Shown: positions 1-13,275 of the stretch, one piece after another | Position numbering within the stretch: the first letter of the stretch is position 1 | How the letters are laid out: every line of letters starts with the position of its first letter | DNA from: Impatiens glandulifera | Taxonomy: Eukaryota > Streptophyta > Magnoliopsida > Ericales > Balsaminaceae | Length of the DNA stretch: 64,000 nt | Assembly (NCBI RefSeq): GCF_907164915.1 | Contig: NC_061863.1 | Location: 66,517,364-66,581,363 of the forward strand | Direction: 5' to 3' | Translations under genes and position numbers: made by a program | The notes under the pieces: model-generated | Told to the model about the DNA's origin: nothing | Databases searched by the model: none | The model's input: only the letters and a program-made list of their open reading frames with translations

Positions 1-2843
1 GTTTGATTCCACACAAAGCCTAGCCATGTTTGATTAGAGCTTGTTAGGTATTGATATTAATATTTATTTAAAAAAATTGATTGAATTTGAATTTGATTTT
101 GATATATTATTTTTTATTAAAAAAACTTTAAAATGTATTAATATAATAAATAAGACTTATTATGGGTTAAAATCAATGACTTGGTTAATGGAATTAATTT
201 TATTAACGAGCATGAGAAAATGTGTGAACTCTCCGCTGAAGAGATTGGTTATCAGATTCACATTATTAATAAGTTGTTCGATATTTGTCAAGAGAGAGTA
301 GTTAGGGCAGGTCAACAAAATATAGCAACATGGTTAGACTAGGAGATAGAAACACCAATTTTTTTTATGGGATCACTAACGCGCAAACAACAAATAATAT
401 GATTGATCTCGATCGAGATGAAAGTTCATGATAGTGAACCAGAAATTTTTACGAATATTGTCAAATTCTATATGAATTTTTTAAGTCAATTTAAGGTGAG
501 ACAAATTGAATGATATTTATTCTGATTTAATTAGTACAGCGCAAAAATTTATGTTGAAGATTCGATTTTTATTGGAGATGGTTAAGGAGGGGCATTAAGG
601 GTGTGAAAGTAATAAAACATTGGGATGCGACACATTTACTTTGGTTTTATTTAAGAAGGCATGATCTTTCCTTAAGACTGAAACTATGGAAGTAATTGAT
701 CATTTTATCATTTTATCATTTGAAAGAGTTGAAACTCTAATTTGATATGTCTCATTCATAAAAACTTAAGGCATACCAGTCTCGTTTTGTCTTTTTATAA
801 AATTATCATAAAATGTTATACCAACATGTTGTAGAAGGGTTAGAAACGATCATATCTAATAATCCTATATTGTTCGTCAAAGATAGTCAAATCTATGATA
901 TCATATTAACAACCAATGATTGCGTTGACTTAGTTAATTCAAAAGGTGATAAATGTGTTTTTGTCAAGTTAGACATCCGAAAAACTTATGATCATGTCAA
1001 TTGAGAGCTTTTGTTTGATGTAATGAAAAGAATGCGAATTCTAAATGATCACATTAACAATGATATAAAACTTAACTGTCGAGAGGTAAAATCTAATCCA
1101 ATCGATCAATTTCGAAATTGATTGGATTAGATTTTACCTCTCGACAGTTAAGTTTTATATCATTGTTAATGTGAGTTCTCAATGATTTTTTTGTCATTGT
1201 TATGGAAGTCCTTTAAAAAATGATGACTTTCACATAAAACTCGAGACTCAACTTTGACACGTTTAGTTGTGGGTCAAGAAGATATCTTTTTGTTATATCA
1301 CATTTATTTTCGTTAATGACACGTTCTACATACTTTAGGTTAATTACCTACATGAATTTTAAATACTTTCGAGATAATTTATGGTTATGTAGTGCATGTT
1401 TCGGTCTTTGAGTTAAACTTAATAAATTGTATATTTTTTTCTCAAATTTTGTTTTGAATAATAAAATGAAAATGACAAATGTGTTGGGTTCATAATCGAT
1501 GATCTTCCGTCAACATTTGTATGTAATTGGGTGCTAAAGATAATACCCGATTATCACTATAATGGTTTGTAAATATTGTGTAGGTGTAAACATAAAATAA
1601 TCTCTAAAGGTGGTTGACTAATCCTCATTAAGAATGTTATAGTTATCCTCACATAAATAATATCTTTATTTATTTTCCAAGAGTGTGGCAATAAAAATGA
1701 TGAAAATAAAGAAAATAATGTGTAAATATATATATGATTTTCTAACTCATCATTTTGTCATATATTAGTATAATGTTAAATGTGGTACAGATTAAAGAGT
1801 TCTGAATATTCGAGATCTTATTTTTTTTAATAAGAAATTTTCTATTAAAATGGTGTAGTAGATTTGTAACAGAGGCATATAGTTTCTAAGAATCGATGAT
1901 TAAATGTAAGTATGATCATTATTGGTCTGGTTGGCTCACTAAAATATTTAATTATACAGCGGGGTGTAATATTTGGAGAGAAATTTATTCTATGTGAAAA
2001 AGTTTTCGTGAGCAATCTAAATTAATTGTGGGGTATGGTTTTCGATCAATTTTGGGGACGGAATTTGGTTTAGTGTCAAAAGTCTAGCTGTGACGTATTT
2101 TTAGTTTGCTTCCAATGTAATATATAGAATATCAAAGTTAAGAACATGTTTGATCCTCGGTCTAATGATTTCGTTAGCCGAATTATATATAGAAATAAAT
2201 TAAACATTATAGAGAGTTCGTCAAATAATAAAGTTTAATTTTTTATAGGATACAAGCAAGTGTTCCCGTCTGAATAAGATGTTATACGTTGACAATATAT
2301 GTATTTTTCATGGGAGATGTTGCTACAAATTGTTCACTAAGATGATTCTATATAATTTTTATTAGGAGAATTTTGGGAGTGAGAGATTCAATTCAAAATC
2401 TCGTTATTTGAATATTCACGGTATGATTTTTATTGATGATATGTGCATGAAAAATATTTGTATTATGATTAGTTTTATGTGTCACAAATAGGTTGAAACG
2501 GTAACTCACTTGTTTTTGCATTATCGAGGGTGACTAATATTTGAAGTCTTTTATGGAGTATTACTGAGATTCATTGGGTGATGCCCGAGTATTTGTATAG
2601 TTGCTAAGAAGTTTGGATTGATTCAACTTTTATGGTAGGCCTACATATTTGGGTTACCATCTCAATTATTTTTTGGTTGACTATCTGGTTTAAGAGAAAA
2701 TTGTCGAACTTTCAATTATCGTAGTCGTCCGATTTGTATTATTCATAATGATATTATTATGACGTTTTATTACCTTCATTCTGAAAAGTCAATAGAGTTC
2801 GTCGGAGAGTTAATCGTGTTTCTCGAATATTTATAAAAAAAAA
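1..2843 (+). mobile_element. Decayed LINE (non-LTR retrotransposon), 5' part outside the window
   Basis: Conceptual translation in shifting frames follows the order of a plant L1-type LINE ORF2. Around 330-420 there is the linker ending GDRNTNFFYGITNAQ. At 813-1050 comes the start of the reverse transcriptase (ILFVKDSQIYDIIL, VFVKLDIRKTYDHVN, LLFDVMKRM). Around 1120-1175 is WIRFYLSTVKFYIIVN, then FFVIVMEVL near 1195-1215, and near 2485-2530 a zinc-binding tail of the zf-RVT type (QVETVTHLFLH). Many stops and frameshifts show it is dead. The usual QGDPLSPYLF block is missing. The copy seems to end at a short A-run near 2834-2843. I saw no target-site duplication because the 5' end is outside the window. 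Confidence 0.75.
1049..1174. repeat. Perfect 55-bp inverted duplication (hairpin) inside the LINE
   Basis: Bases 1049-1103 are the exact reverse complement of 1120-1174 (55 of 55), separated by a 16-bp spacer that itself contains the palindrome aatttcgaaatt. The right arm is native LINE coding sequence (WIRFYLSTVKFYIIVN in frame). The left arm is therefore the added inverted copy, which replaced the LINE codons that should follow VMKRM. Confidence 0.9.
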
Positions 2844-3214
2844 TACCAATTTTTAATTAGTGAATTGAGTAATTTAATTTATGAGATAATGGATTAAATA
2901 ATATTTAATTGTCTTTTATTTTTATTTTTAAACTATTAAAATAGGCAAATTTTTATTTGTACATTAATGTCGATAATATGTAAAGCAATAATATGTAAAG
3001 CCAACTAGAAGATGTGGTCTATTTGGGCCTTATTTTAAAATTTGGTTATTTGGGAGTGTCGGTAAAAAAACACCTTTTATATATATATAGTACTTAGTTG
3101 GTATTGTTTATATTGTTATTTATATTTTATTTCAAATAATTTACTATTAATTTTCAATCACCATTTATTTTAAATAAAGTAACAATATAATAAATTCCAA
3201 AATTTCCCTCTCTC

Positions 3215-3250
<36 letters not shown>

Positions 3251-4195
3251 TTTTATTATTTTTTTATTGTTTAATTTTTATCTATTGTTTAGTTTATTGA
3301 GTTAATAAATATACCATATTGTTAATTTTCTTATTCTTTGTTAGATTTGTTTAGGTTGTGAAATCTCTAAACTTATATATTTATTATTTTTTAATATTTG
3401 GTATCTAAAAAATTATAATTAATTATTTAGAAAATAATATAATATTTGATTATTTTAAATAACAAATATAAATAAGGTGAGATATTTAAATTCGTGTTCT
3501 AAAATACATGTTTATGTTTTTGTGTGTAAAAGAAAAAAAATCTAAATTTATATTTTATTATATTTAAATAAAATAAAATTATATTAATAAAAATAAAAAA
3601 TAAAAAGAGGAAAGAGAATGAATAAAAAGAGATAATAGATAATAAAAAAAATGATTAAAATAATAAACTTAAACTGTAATAAAGATACGAAGAAAATTGA
3701 ATTTAAACCTAAAATAAAATATATTGACTTATACTATATTAATTAAAATGAACGTAGCATTCAGATATGCCCAACTTATAAGCTGGATTAAAAAGGAAGT
3801 AATGACATATATTTAAATTGTTTGAATTAAAGTAATTGATTAAGTTTGAATTTTATTTTATTATTATTGTTTTTAATAAATATGATTGAGATGATTTTGA
3901 CTATGTAAGAATATTTTTTTTTTTATTTTATAAAATGACTTAAAAAGTATTATTATATATATAAAATATTTAAAATATAGTGAATTTTAATATTTTAATT
4001 AATAAATTAATTGATTTAATAGGAATGAAAAAGAAGATAAAATATAATTTTTTTTAGGTTTAACCGCCTTAATATAGGAGGCTATGACTGTACTATTTAT
4101 TTTTAATAATTGTTTTGTTAATTTTTTTTTTCAACTAAAAATTAACCGGTCATTTTTTTCAAATTCTATATCCGAATATCTCCTTTTATTTTATT
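2844..4195. other. AT-rich spacer, no gene seen
   Basis: This stretch is strongly AT-rich with A- and T-runs and a short (AAT)n tract at about 3219-3248. I see no coding signal. Segments near 3890-4020, 4330-4400, 4790-4860 and 5095-5170 share a degenerate pattern (runs such as ttaatattttaattaataaa) and may be members of one small decayed repeat family. Confidence 0.6.
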
Positions 4196-4457
4196 AGGCC
4201 TTGTTCGGATTGGGGTTTTTGAAAAAACCTAGAGAGGGAAAAAAGTAATGATTGGTGATGATTTTGAGGAAGTGATGATTATTTTTGGTAAAAAGACTTA
4301 AAGGGTATTGATATATATGAATAAAATAAAAAATAATAATTTAAAATAGAGGGTATTTTAGTATTTTGGTTAATGAAATGAGTGATGTGATTGTTGAGAA
4401 GTGATTGATTGGAAAATTGATTTGGGGTGGGTTTTAAAAAAAACCCAAAGACCTTAG
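4196..4457. mobile_element. Possible MITE
   Basis: The segment begins with ggccttgttcggattggggt, runs through an AT-rich body, and ends with a purine/pyrimidine mirror in which aaaacccaaagacctta is roughly the reverse complement of the start. It has no coding capacity. The terminal match is imperfect and the target duplication is ambiguous (TTA/TAG), so this is only a plausible miniature element. Confidence 0.35.
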
Positions 4458-5562
4458 TAGTGTTTGCATGTTGTCTCTCTCCATTCTTTCTTACTTTCTT
4501 CTTGTTGTTCTTCCACTGCATTACTGACTTTCACGTGCATTCATCTCTCACATCGACCAGAAAGAGAGAGAAGAAAGGAAAGCTGTGATAGCTTAGCTGA
4601 TCATGCATTCCATGTACTATCTCATTCCTTTTGCCCCTTCACAATTGCAGATACACTTTGAATATTTTTTCAAGCTTTTTTGGACTGTTTTTTTTTTTTT
4701 TTTTTATAACTTAGAAAAAATTAATAATTATATTTGGTAAAAAAATATAAAAGATATAGATATATAAATGTATATAAAATAATTTAAATTATATAATATT
4801 TTAATATTTTTATTAATGGATGAAATGATATAAAGAATGAAAATAATAGTGAATTGATATTAGAATGGACCAAAACACCTATATTTAATTAAAATAAGAA
4901 TAATTTAATATTTTTAATTAATAAATTAAATAATTCAATTTTTAAACAATTATTATGTAAAACTAATTTACTTTTGAAAATATTCAATAATTTCATGTTC
5001 ACAGCTATTTTTGGAATTACTGAATTAAGTTGAGTATATTTAATAGAAAGATTGAGTTAGGGTGATAATGGAGGAGAACGTGTATTTTTTTTATAAAATG
5101 ATTTAAAATGTATTAATATATAATAAATAAATAATATTTTAATTAATAAATTAAGTGATTTAATTAATTAATAATTAATAAAAAATATAATAATATTAAA
5201 TTACACTTAAATTTTTTAAATAACCTAATAATAACCATTAGCTCGAGCTTATTTTGAGTTTTTTTTAATCTTACTCTATCACATTAATATTATTCTAATT
5301 AATATATTAAAATATCAAAATATTTTATTTTATTATAAATTTTAAGTAAAAAGAATATATTTTAATAATGTATCTTAATAACTTACTTTTTTTTATATTG
5401 ATTTTTTGGGTTTTAAAAAATATATTATTTAATAAAAATGTTGATTATTTACAACTGTAATTAATTTAGTTACTCAAATGTTTTTTAGTTAAAATTTAAT
5501 ATTATACAAAAATAATTATATATTATAATACAAAAATAAGCGATTAAAAAAAAGATAAAAGG

Positions 5563-5640
<78 letters not shown>

Positions 5641-5810
5641 AAGAGAAAGAAAAAAAAGATTAATATTATTAAATATTAAAAAAAATATATTAATAATATA
5701 ATACTATTAATTATTAAAAAAAATGTGGGCCTTTAAAGTAAGTCATAGCCGAATAAAAAATTCTTAAAATAACCATGATGAAACAAGAGGGTCTTACTAA
5801 ATATCCGATC
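4458..5810. repeat. AT-rich spacer with an (AT)n microsatellite at 5562-5633
   Basis: A pure (AT)n tract of about 70 bp lies at 5562-5633, flanked by AT-rich sequence without genes. The short open frames here, for example 4464-4661, have no recognisable domain and lie in low-complexity sequence. Confidence 0.7.
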
Positions 5811-6512
5811 GAATAGGGGTATTCAATACTTGGTCTGAACCAAATATCCGACCGAATTCGAATTCACCGAATTCGAATAAATCGAATTCTAATTATATTT
5901 TTGGTTTTGGAATCAAATTTTAAACCGATTCGAATTCAAATACGATTTTCGGTTTGGTTTTCGAGTTTAGGTTTCAACTCGAAAACCAAACCGAAAACCG
6001 AATTCCTTTTTATTATTTATTTTTATTACATATTATATAACTTATTACATATTATATAATAAATTATCGTGGACCTCCTACTAAATCCCTACATTAAATT
6101 CATAATCCCTCGTTCATTTTCCATTTTCTCTAACTGTTCACACCTCTCAACCGCCATATATTGTCGTCGTCGACACTATTTTACTTTTGTCGTTCAATTT
6201 GTCGAATATATATTGGTGTTAATCACCTAGCTAAGTTTGCGTGATTTTTTTTTTTTATATATAATTTAAGTGTATAAGATATCTTTAACAACTTATTTAT
6301 TTTGTTAACTCTTTTAAAAAAAATTATCTTATGGGTAGGTGATGTATATTTGGTCTAAACCGAATATCCGACCGAATTGAACCGAATTCAAATAAACCGA
6401 ATTCGAATTTACTCAAATCGGTTCGGTTTTCGAATTTGCTTAAAAAAAATAAAAATTCGAAGTACTCGAACCGAAAATTCGAATAACCCGAAAACCGATG
6501 AACGCCCAAGGT
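5811..6512. mobile_element. Non-autonomous transposon-like element rich in TTCGAA/TTCGGTTT motifs
   Basis: The left end (aggggtattcaatacttggt) and the right end read on the minus strand (ttgggcgttcatcggttttc) share the terminal pattern GGG-N-NTTCA. Both ends are followed inward by many copies of CCGAATTCGAA and GGTTCGGTTTTCG. At 5946-5967 and 5976-5997 there is a perfect 22-bp hairpin with an 8-nt loop. Such ends recur in plant non-autonomous DNA elements. No transposase is present. The exact borders are inferred. Confidence 0.5.
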
Positions 6513-8280
6513 GTTAGTGAATACCTATTTCGGTAAATCAAAGGAGGTGATAGGAATAATGTGGATGCTTTTACCATTTCTTTAACGAAGTCGATATGAA
6601 TGAATAGGTTTGATAGTATTCAACTTATACTTTATATCTAGAATTTCCGTTTAAACTCGTAAAAAGTAATTATAATTTATTGGTTAGCTTATTTCGCTGG
6701 TTACAATCAAACGCGGTGTTTTGTTTAAATTTGATGCCGACGGGACATGAGGAAGTTGAAGACCCGTGGAAGAAGAAACCTTAAAAGCCAGAATAGAAAT
6801 TATATATATTATTTATTTATTTTGGTCAGAAGAAGAAGTCTCTGTAAAATGAAGAACAATAATAAGTACTCTTCTTCTTCTTCTTCGTATGAAGAGAAGG
6901 AAGAAGATGATGAGACCGACAAGCGTGGGGTTGTGTTGTCATGTCAATTGTTGTTTGTATATATATATATATATATATGATAAAATTACTACTGGGTCGT
7001 CGAGAGAAGTTTTTAATTATTTTGTCTGTTCCTCTCCTTTAATTTATTATGCCCAACTTCTTCCTCTTCCTGCAAATAGTGCCGCCCTGACTTCGAATAA
7101 CCTGTCTCTCTCGATAACACAAAAATCAGAGAATGATTTTGTTTGTTCATCAAGTATTATTCATTTATTGATCAAATTACTCCAATTTGGATTGTTTTTA
7201 TCATATAATTTTTGAGCTTTTAATTGTGTTTTATGAGCTTTAAATATCAAATTTTAGTAAAAAAAAAGTTCTTTCATCTTATTTTAATGTTTTACTAATT
7301 ATTTTGTTACGTTTTTATGTGAAAGGATATTTAAACACATTTTGACCTATTGTTATTAAAATTCAGTATTGTTTTAGATCTACGCATTTTAATTTCTCAA
7401 ACTTAGTTAAGTTTTAATTTGTAATCTTTTATTAAATTGAGATAGATTTGTATTAACTTTTTTAAAAATCATAAAAACATAATTTTGTGTTCAGTCTATG
7501 AATTTGAACGTATTTATATTTTAAATTTAGTATTTTTTAGATATACATATTTTAATAGTTTAAAGAAGGTGTAATTTGTAATAGTAATTTAAAAAATAAG
7601 AAAATGATAATATTATGTTAAAATAAGAAGACAATTTCATTCGTTTGTTAAGTGACTCAATTATTGTGACTGTTGAAACTTCATATGTCACCGTTCTAAA
7701 TTGTAAAATGAATCAAATTCAAACCCCAAGCCTATTATTATTATTAGGAAGCTGACTCATATTGGAAAATGAATTTTTATTTTTATTTTTGAATTTTGTG
7801 ATTTTTTTATTTTATTTTATATCATGTTTTTGTGGTTATTCTTGAATAACTCATATTATTTTAAAATAATTAAAAAGTTATTAAGCATATCAAAACAAAG
7901 ATGCAATAGAATTTACACTAATAACTTAGTAAAAGAATCAATATAAATTGTTTTTTTCAACTTAAAATATAAATTATTTTTAATTATTTTTCTACTATAT
8001 TATTCTTTAAATAATTAGTTTGTCTATTTTTCTAAATGTCCATAAATATTAAAATAAATAAATAAAATATTTTTTTTCTCTATATCGTTAGTTTTACTTA
8101 AATATTGTTTAATCTCTAATCATTGATTGTAATTCATTAAAAATGAATGAAAACAAAAACAAAATAATGAACACAACAAAAGAAGGTGGAAATCATGGGC
8201 CTGATATTATGTATGGGCCTAAATCAACAATTAGACTGTTACAAATTCTCTGATTATTTTTGTTATTTAATATTTAAATG

Positions 8281-8281
<1 letters not shown>
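6513..8281. other. Spacer, no supported gene
   Basis: Two overlapping small open frames (6747-6980 and 6889-7215) pass through Ser and Glu runs and an (AT)n tract and match no family I know. Nothing else stands out in this AT-rich stretch. Confidence 0.5.

Positions 8282-8339
<58 letters not shown>
8282..8339. repeat. (AT)n microsatellite
   Basis: This is an uninterrupted AT dinucleotide run of about 55 bp within non-coding sequence. Confidence 0.9.
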
Positions 8340-8341
<2 letters not shown>

Positions 8342-10323
8342 AAATAAGGACAACAAGTAAAATATAATATGAAAGTGAAAGGAATGAAAAACTTATAAAG
8401 CATCATACTCTTGAATGAAAATAAACAGAAATAAAATGAAAAGAAAGTCTCCACTTAAGAAATACAGAAAAAAATAAATCAACTAAAATTATTAAGCCAC
8501 TGGATTCAAATGTGGATAATGATTATTGTCAATACCATTCACAATATAAAACCACTTTTGAGCTGAAGCGGTGAAGCGGAGTAATGATGGTAAAATGTTA
8601 CGCTAATTCTCTCTTTAATCACAAAAAAAATAAAATAGAAAATAATTAATTTCAATAAGACTCAAAAATATAAAACCACTTTATTATTATTATTCATAAT
8701 TATTAATATTATATTATCATATTCTTATGATCACATTTTATGCATTTATATAAAATAGTGATTCATGTTTACATCTAATTAATAGTTTTAAAAGTATGAT
8801 ATTGACAATTTCACTTAGATTAATAATAATCACGTTCTCTCAATATATGTTATCTAAATTAGATAACTTCTAATATAAATAAATAGCGGTTATGCATTAT
8901 AATTATCAAGAAACTCCTAAAAAATAAAAAATACCAATATTTCTTTGATGATTACATAATAAATAGAGAAAATAAATAAATTACAATTCCCCATCTAATT
9001 TCTTAATTATATTCAATAGCTAATCGATATAATTTGCGACGGTTGAACTATCCCGTCTATTACACCAACAGAAAAACGTCGCTATTTCAAATTATTGCAG
9101 TTAAAAATGTCAATAGCGCGACTATAATTGGATCTTGTCACTAAGCTTTATTGTTCTTCACTATTATGCCAACAATATGATAAATATTTATTTAATTTTT
9201 GATGAATAAAAAAGGAAAAGAATAACTATATATATCTATTTCTCTTTAACAGTTGTAAGAATCAACCCCACAAATATTTTTCCAAAAAATAAAAAGAAGT
9301 CAACTTTCATTATTTGTGTATTGTGTTCAACCACATACCATAGTCTAAACAGTTTTATTGCTTATATTTTGTGGTGGGGACAATTAATATTGGTGGAAAT
9401 ATATATAGCAAATTATTCATTACACCAACTCATAATAGATTTATGGAGAAATATTTTGTGACTTCATTTGGATGTTAATATAATTATATATGAATTAAGT
9501 TATATTTTCAAATGTATATCTCATTATTTGTTTTATTTTATATTAATAAAAGATAAATACAATTGTAATTAAATACATATTAACAAAGAGTAATTTAATG
9601 CTATTAACAAGCACAAGGGTATATATATTGATCACAAAAATCTTGTTAAAGATTTAGGAGACACTTAAATCCTTACTACAATCTACTCATGTAAAGATAA
9701 TTTGATTTTCAACTTAAGTTGAGCTATCATCCCAAATGTTCAAATGTATAATATGATTATAGTAATAGAATTCATTTTCTTTTTTGAAAAAGTAAAACCG
9801 TTTTTTAATAATTCCCGAATTCATGAAAATCACATAGATCGGGCTAAACATATACCGATATCAATTAAGTTGTGACATAATTTATCACAAGTAATTTTGT
9901 AAGGATGTGATTTATTTATTTTATGTAAAAGACTAGTATAATATTGTAGAGTGATGTTATTTTATCTTTAATCAAACTTATTAGGATAAAAGTAATTAAC
10001 AGAAGTCTTATTTAAGATATTAAAATTCTATTGTTAATTTTTATTAGAACCGTCTAAATAAATATTTCTTTGTCACTTCTATAGAATCATTATCTTATGT
10101 TTTGAAGATTCCAAATTTGACTCATGGATGAAAATATCAAATGATAAAAAAAGGTCCACAAAGGACTCAATAATGCCTATGATGGATTGACCACCAGTAA
10201 ACCATTATTATTACATAGGCCCGTAGTAACCACTACCCCATACAAGTCCAAGAAGCACAATCTAAATTTTCAAAACAATATTATATATATTAAATATTAT
10301 ATTTTTGATGACATTTTCTATAG
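8340..10323. other. AT-rich spacer, no gene seen
   Basis: There are no coding signals. Around 9035-9130 the motifs cgacggttgaac and aacgtcgctatttc are GC-richer than the surroundings and resemble pieces of non-autonomous DNA transposons, but I could not find paired ends. Confidence 0.5.
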
Positions 10324-10664
10324 AAATTAATGATACTTAATTATTATTATAGCACACAATTACTAAAAACAGAAATTAATAATTCAAATTATAGGTTCTT
10401 ATAATAATCTATATATAATGCTTAATTTTCAAAGTGTCCGGATTGCCGAGTTAAGAGTTGTGGTTAATTTAAATATATATGTGAGAGTAAATGAATATTT
10501 GAGTCGAATTCTGGATTGACTCGTTCATAAACTTAAAATGGTTAAAAATAAAATAAAAAATGTTATATATATGTTTCGAACTTGCACCATAACAAAATAA
10601 AAATTAATGATACTTAATTATTATTATGATAATTCAAATCATAGGTTCTTATAATAATAAATGT
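10324..10664 (-). mobile_element. SINE-like copy flanked by direct repeats
   Basis: 10414-10597 is, in reverse complement, the same repeat as the array at 42073-43440: it shares gggttcaag-like B-box sequence (gtttcgaacttgc on the plus strand), the ttaaaatggttaaaaataaa core and the tail aatgcttaattttcaaagtg. It is flanked by direct repeats: aattaatgatacttaattat at the left (from 10326) and again at the right (from 10601), each followed by ataggttcttataataat. The flank is 65-90 bp, longer than a simple target duplication, so a local tandem duplication may also be involved. Confidence 0.55.
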
Positions 10665-11755
10665 AATAATATAAAGATATCTCAAGTTTAATTCTTAAAA
10701 ACACAGTTAATTGAAGAGAAACAATGGAATATTGTATTAACCAATTGAATGCAGTGGAAGTTTTACTTAGTTCAATCACTCTCATGCCAAATAATTTTGA
10801 ATAAATAAAAATAACGTTTAATTTTTATTTATTTATTTATTCATACGTGATAAAAATAATTATAATTATAAGTATAATAATATTAAAAAATAGATTAGTT
10901 ATTCTATCAGGAATGATCCCAATTACGGATCCCTCTTTTCCGTAAAGAGGCAAACGGTTAATTATTATTATGATATTTTAAAATATGATCGTTTTGCTTT
11001 TTCTTACATGAAATTCTGTAATAAAATCATATTTAATGTTTTTCATATTTAATAATAAAATATATTAAATTATAATATTATCAATATTTAGAAATATTTC
11101 AAACCAAATTTTAATTATAAGGGTAGCTAAATATGAAAATCAACAGCGTTCAAATATTAAATGAATAGAAGAACAAGCGCCACTATAAAAAAAAAAAAGT
11201 TAGTTTCAAACATGTTTTGCGGCGTTTTAGGAGTCCACATATAGAACCCCATTACCGACGTTAGATTACGCATCACTAACATTTGGAATATAAAACTTTT
11301 GTTATTAAATTTCTTAAAAAAAGGTTAATTTCAAAAAATATTTCAACTGCAAATAGAGACAACAACTATGCATTGTTAATCAGAAAGACATGTAATTTCT
11401 TGATTTTTTACAAATAACTGGTGTAAATATCATACTAGAGTGAATAGATAAGGTGGGAGGATTATGGGAGTATACTATCGGAGTATAACACGAGAACTAA
11501 ATAAGAAAATAGATTAGACTATATTATTTAAATCCTTTGTGTTATCAGCGAAATGTTCAATAAGAATTTCAATAGCTTCAAAAGACTCAATCTTTTTTGC
11601 TTTAAAATTTGAGATATAAAAATACAGAATATAATTTATAGAAGAAAACAAGCCAACTAAGAAAATGTAAAAGAAGAATAAACAAACAAAAACTAAAAAC
11701 ACTAAGAAAAAAATTATAAATAATTAAATATTTTATGTAACATGATTTATAAATT

Positions 11756-11788
<33 letters not shown>

Positions 11789-12711
11789 TCATTTCTCATC
11801 CACTTTATCATTTAAAAAAATCAACTATTTCAATAGTGTATTTCATACTAAATGTAAATTGTTTCACTTATAAAAAGATATTGTGATTTCTAATTAAAAA
11901 TTACACATATTAAAAGGTATCAAAAGATATAAAAAATCCATTTATTTAAATCTAATTATAATTTACTCCCACTTATTAAAAGAGATTGGGACCATAATTA
12001 TAAATTTCACTTATAAAATATTTTCTCTATTTTATATTTAGATTGAGTTATTAAAAATAGCGTATAAATAGTTTGAGTTAGGACTGAACTTAACCGATAT
12101 AAAAAAAAATTATGAATAAAATAAGTAAATAAATATAATTTTTTTTAATATTTTAATAATCAGATAAAACAATCGTTAATTTTGCGTGAGCTAAATGACC
12201 AGTATAGATCAGTCAATACTTATCAAAAACATATAAAAAGTTACATTTATTTGAATAGTATATTTCATTATTTGTTTCAAAATATCTATTTATAAAAATA
12301 AAATCACTTCCCTGTTTCACATGTAAAAATATTAAATATTAAATAATCACTAGTAACACCTTAACTTTATCCATCATAATTTTCATCAAGTAATTGCTTC
12401 ATCTCATTTGTAAACACTCTTAAAAAACCTATTATTATTTGAAAATTAATGTAATTATATATATATATATATTTATAAAATTGGTAATTATTATTATTTT
12501 ATTGGTTAAACTCAGATAACAGTGATTATTTCAATATAATTTTTTTTTGATTTAAAAATTGTAAATGTTAAATGATATATAATTTATTTAAAATTATAAT
12601 TGTAAATTGCCGTTTTCAATTTGCTAAAAGCAATCATAATTACAAACCTTAACCCCCTTTGTGTTTGGGCTAAAGATTTATGTAATAATCATTACTCGAT
12701 TAACAAACAAT
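10665..12711. other. AT-rich spacer, no gene seen
   Basis: It contains a cacacaca tract followed by an A-run at about 11758-11788. Near 11184 there is a CACTA-like start (cactataaaaaaa) with no convincing partner end. Open frames at 11514-11811 are low-complexity and not supported. Confidence 0.5.
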
Positions 12712-13275
12712 TCATTTCTGCTGTTGCATCATACGAGCGAAGTCCTCGAAGCAGACAAATCCATCTCCATTGGCGTCCACTCCGCTTATCATACGCACGC
12801 ATTCCTCCGGCGTACAACTGTCTCCGACAGCCGCGAGCCCGGCGTAGAGATCCTCCGCCGTGATCCGTCCGTCACGATCGGCATCGAAGAACTCGAAAGC
12901 GTATAAGAGTTCTGATTGACAAGCAGGGCGTTCAAAAGCAGAGCCAAGAAGTTTTAATTCATCTAAACTAATGCAGCCATCACCGTCTAGATCTACATCG
13001 CAAAGCATAGCAGTTATTTCGATTTCGCTCAGAGGTTCCGGTACTAGCCGGCTAAAAACCACCTCTAATTCGTCTCTCGTGATCTTTCCGTTACCGTCTC
13101 TGTCCATCTTGTTGAAGACATGGATTAGATCGGACGATTGCAGCACGCTTTTCGGTGTCGTGTTTCCTCCGGCGACGGAGGCATCGGACGAGGAGGTTGC
13201 CGAGAGCGACGGCGATCGGGAAATGGATCGGGAACGAAAGAGACGGGTAGGGCTGAGCTTCTTCAGGAGTTTCAT
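12712..13275 (-). CDS. Calmodulin-like protein with four EF-hands (CML35/36-like)
   Basis: An intronless 187-residue protein and probable calcium sensor. The first ~45 residues are basic and Ser-rich (KKLSPTRLFRSRSISRS) and have no Cys or Gly-2 for lipid attachment. Four EF-hand loops follow: 58-69 (DRDGNGKITRDE), 95-106 (DLDGDGCISLDE), 131-142 (DADRDGRITAED) and 167-178 (DANGDGFVCFED). Loops 1 and 2 have Glu at position 12. Loops 3 and 4 have Asp there, which in this family usually weakens or changes cation preference. The length, the Ser/Arg-rich head and the paired EF-hands fit the plant CML35/CML36 group. The start is the first Met of an open frame that is GC-richer than its flanks. It lies about 1 kb downstream of, and on the same strand as, the SDP1-type gene. 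Confidence 0.93.
   Translation of the reverse strand: MKLLKKLSPTRLFRSRSISRSPSLSATSSSDASVAGGNTTPKSVLQSSDLIHVFNKMDRDGNGKITRDELEVVFSRLVPEPLSEIEITAMLCDVDLDGDGCISLDELKLLGSAFERPACQSELLYAFEFFDADRDGRITAEDLYAGLAAVGDSCTPEECVRMISGVDANGDGFVCFEDFARMMQQQK

Noticed and set aside
6747..7215. Two small plus-strand open frames with Ser and Glu runs
   Set aside because: No family match, low complexity, run through an (AT)n tract, and no conserved start or intron signals.
11184..11442. CACTA transposon
   Set aside because: A cactataaaaaaa start is present, but the proposed right end (tagagtg) does not match and no 3-bp target duplication was found.
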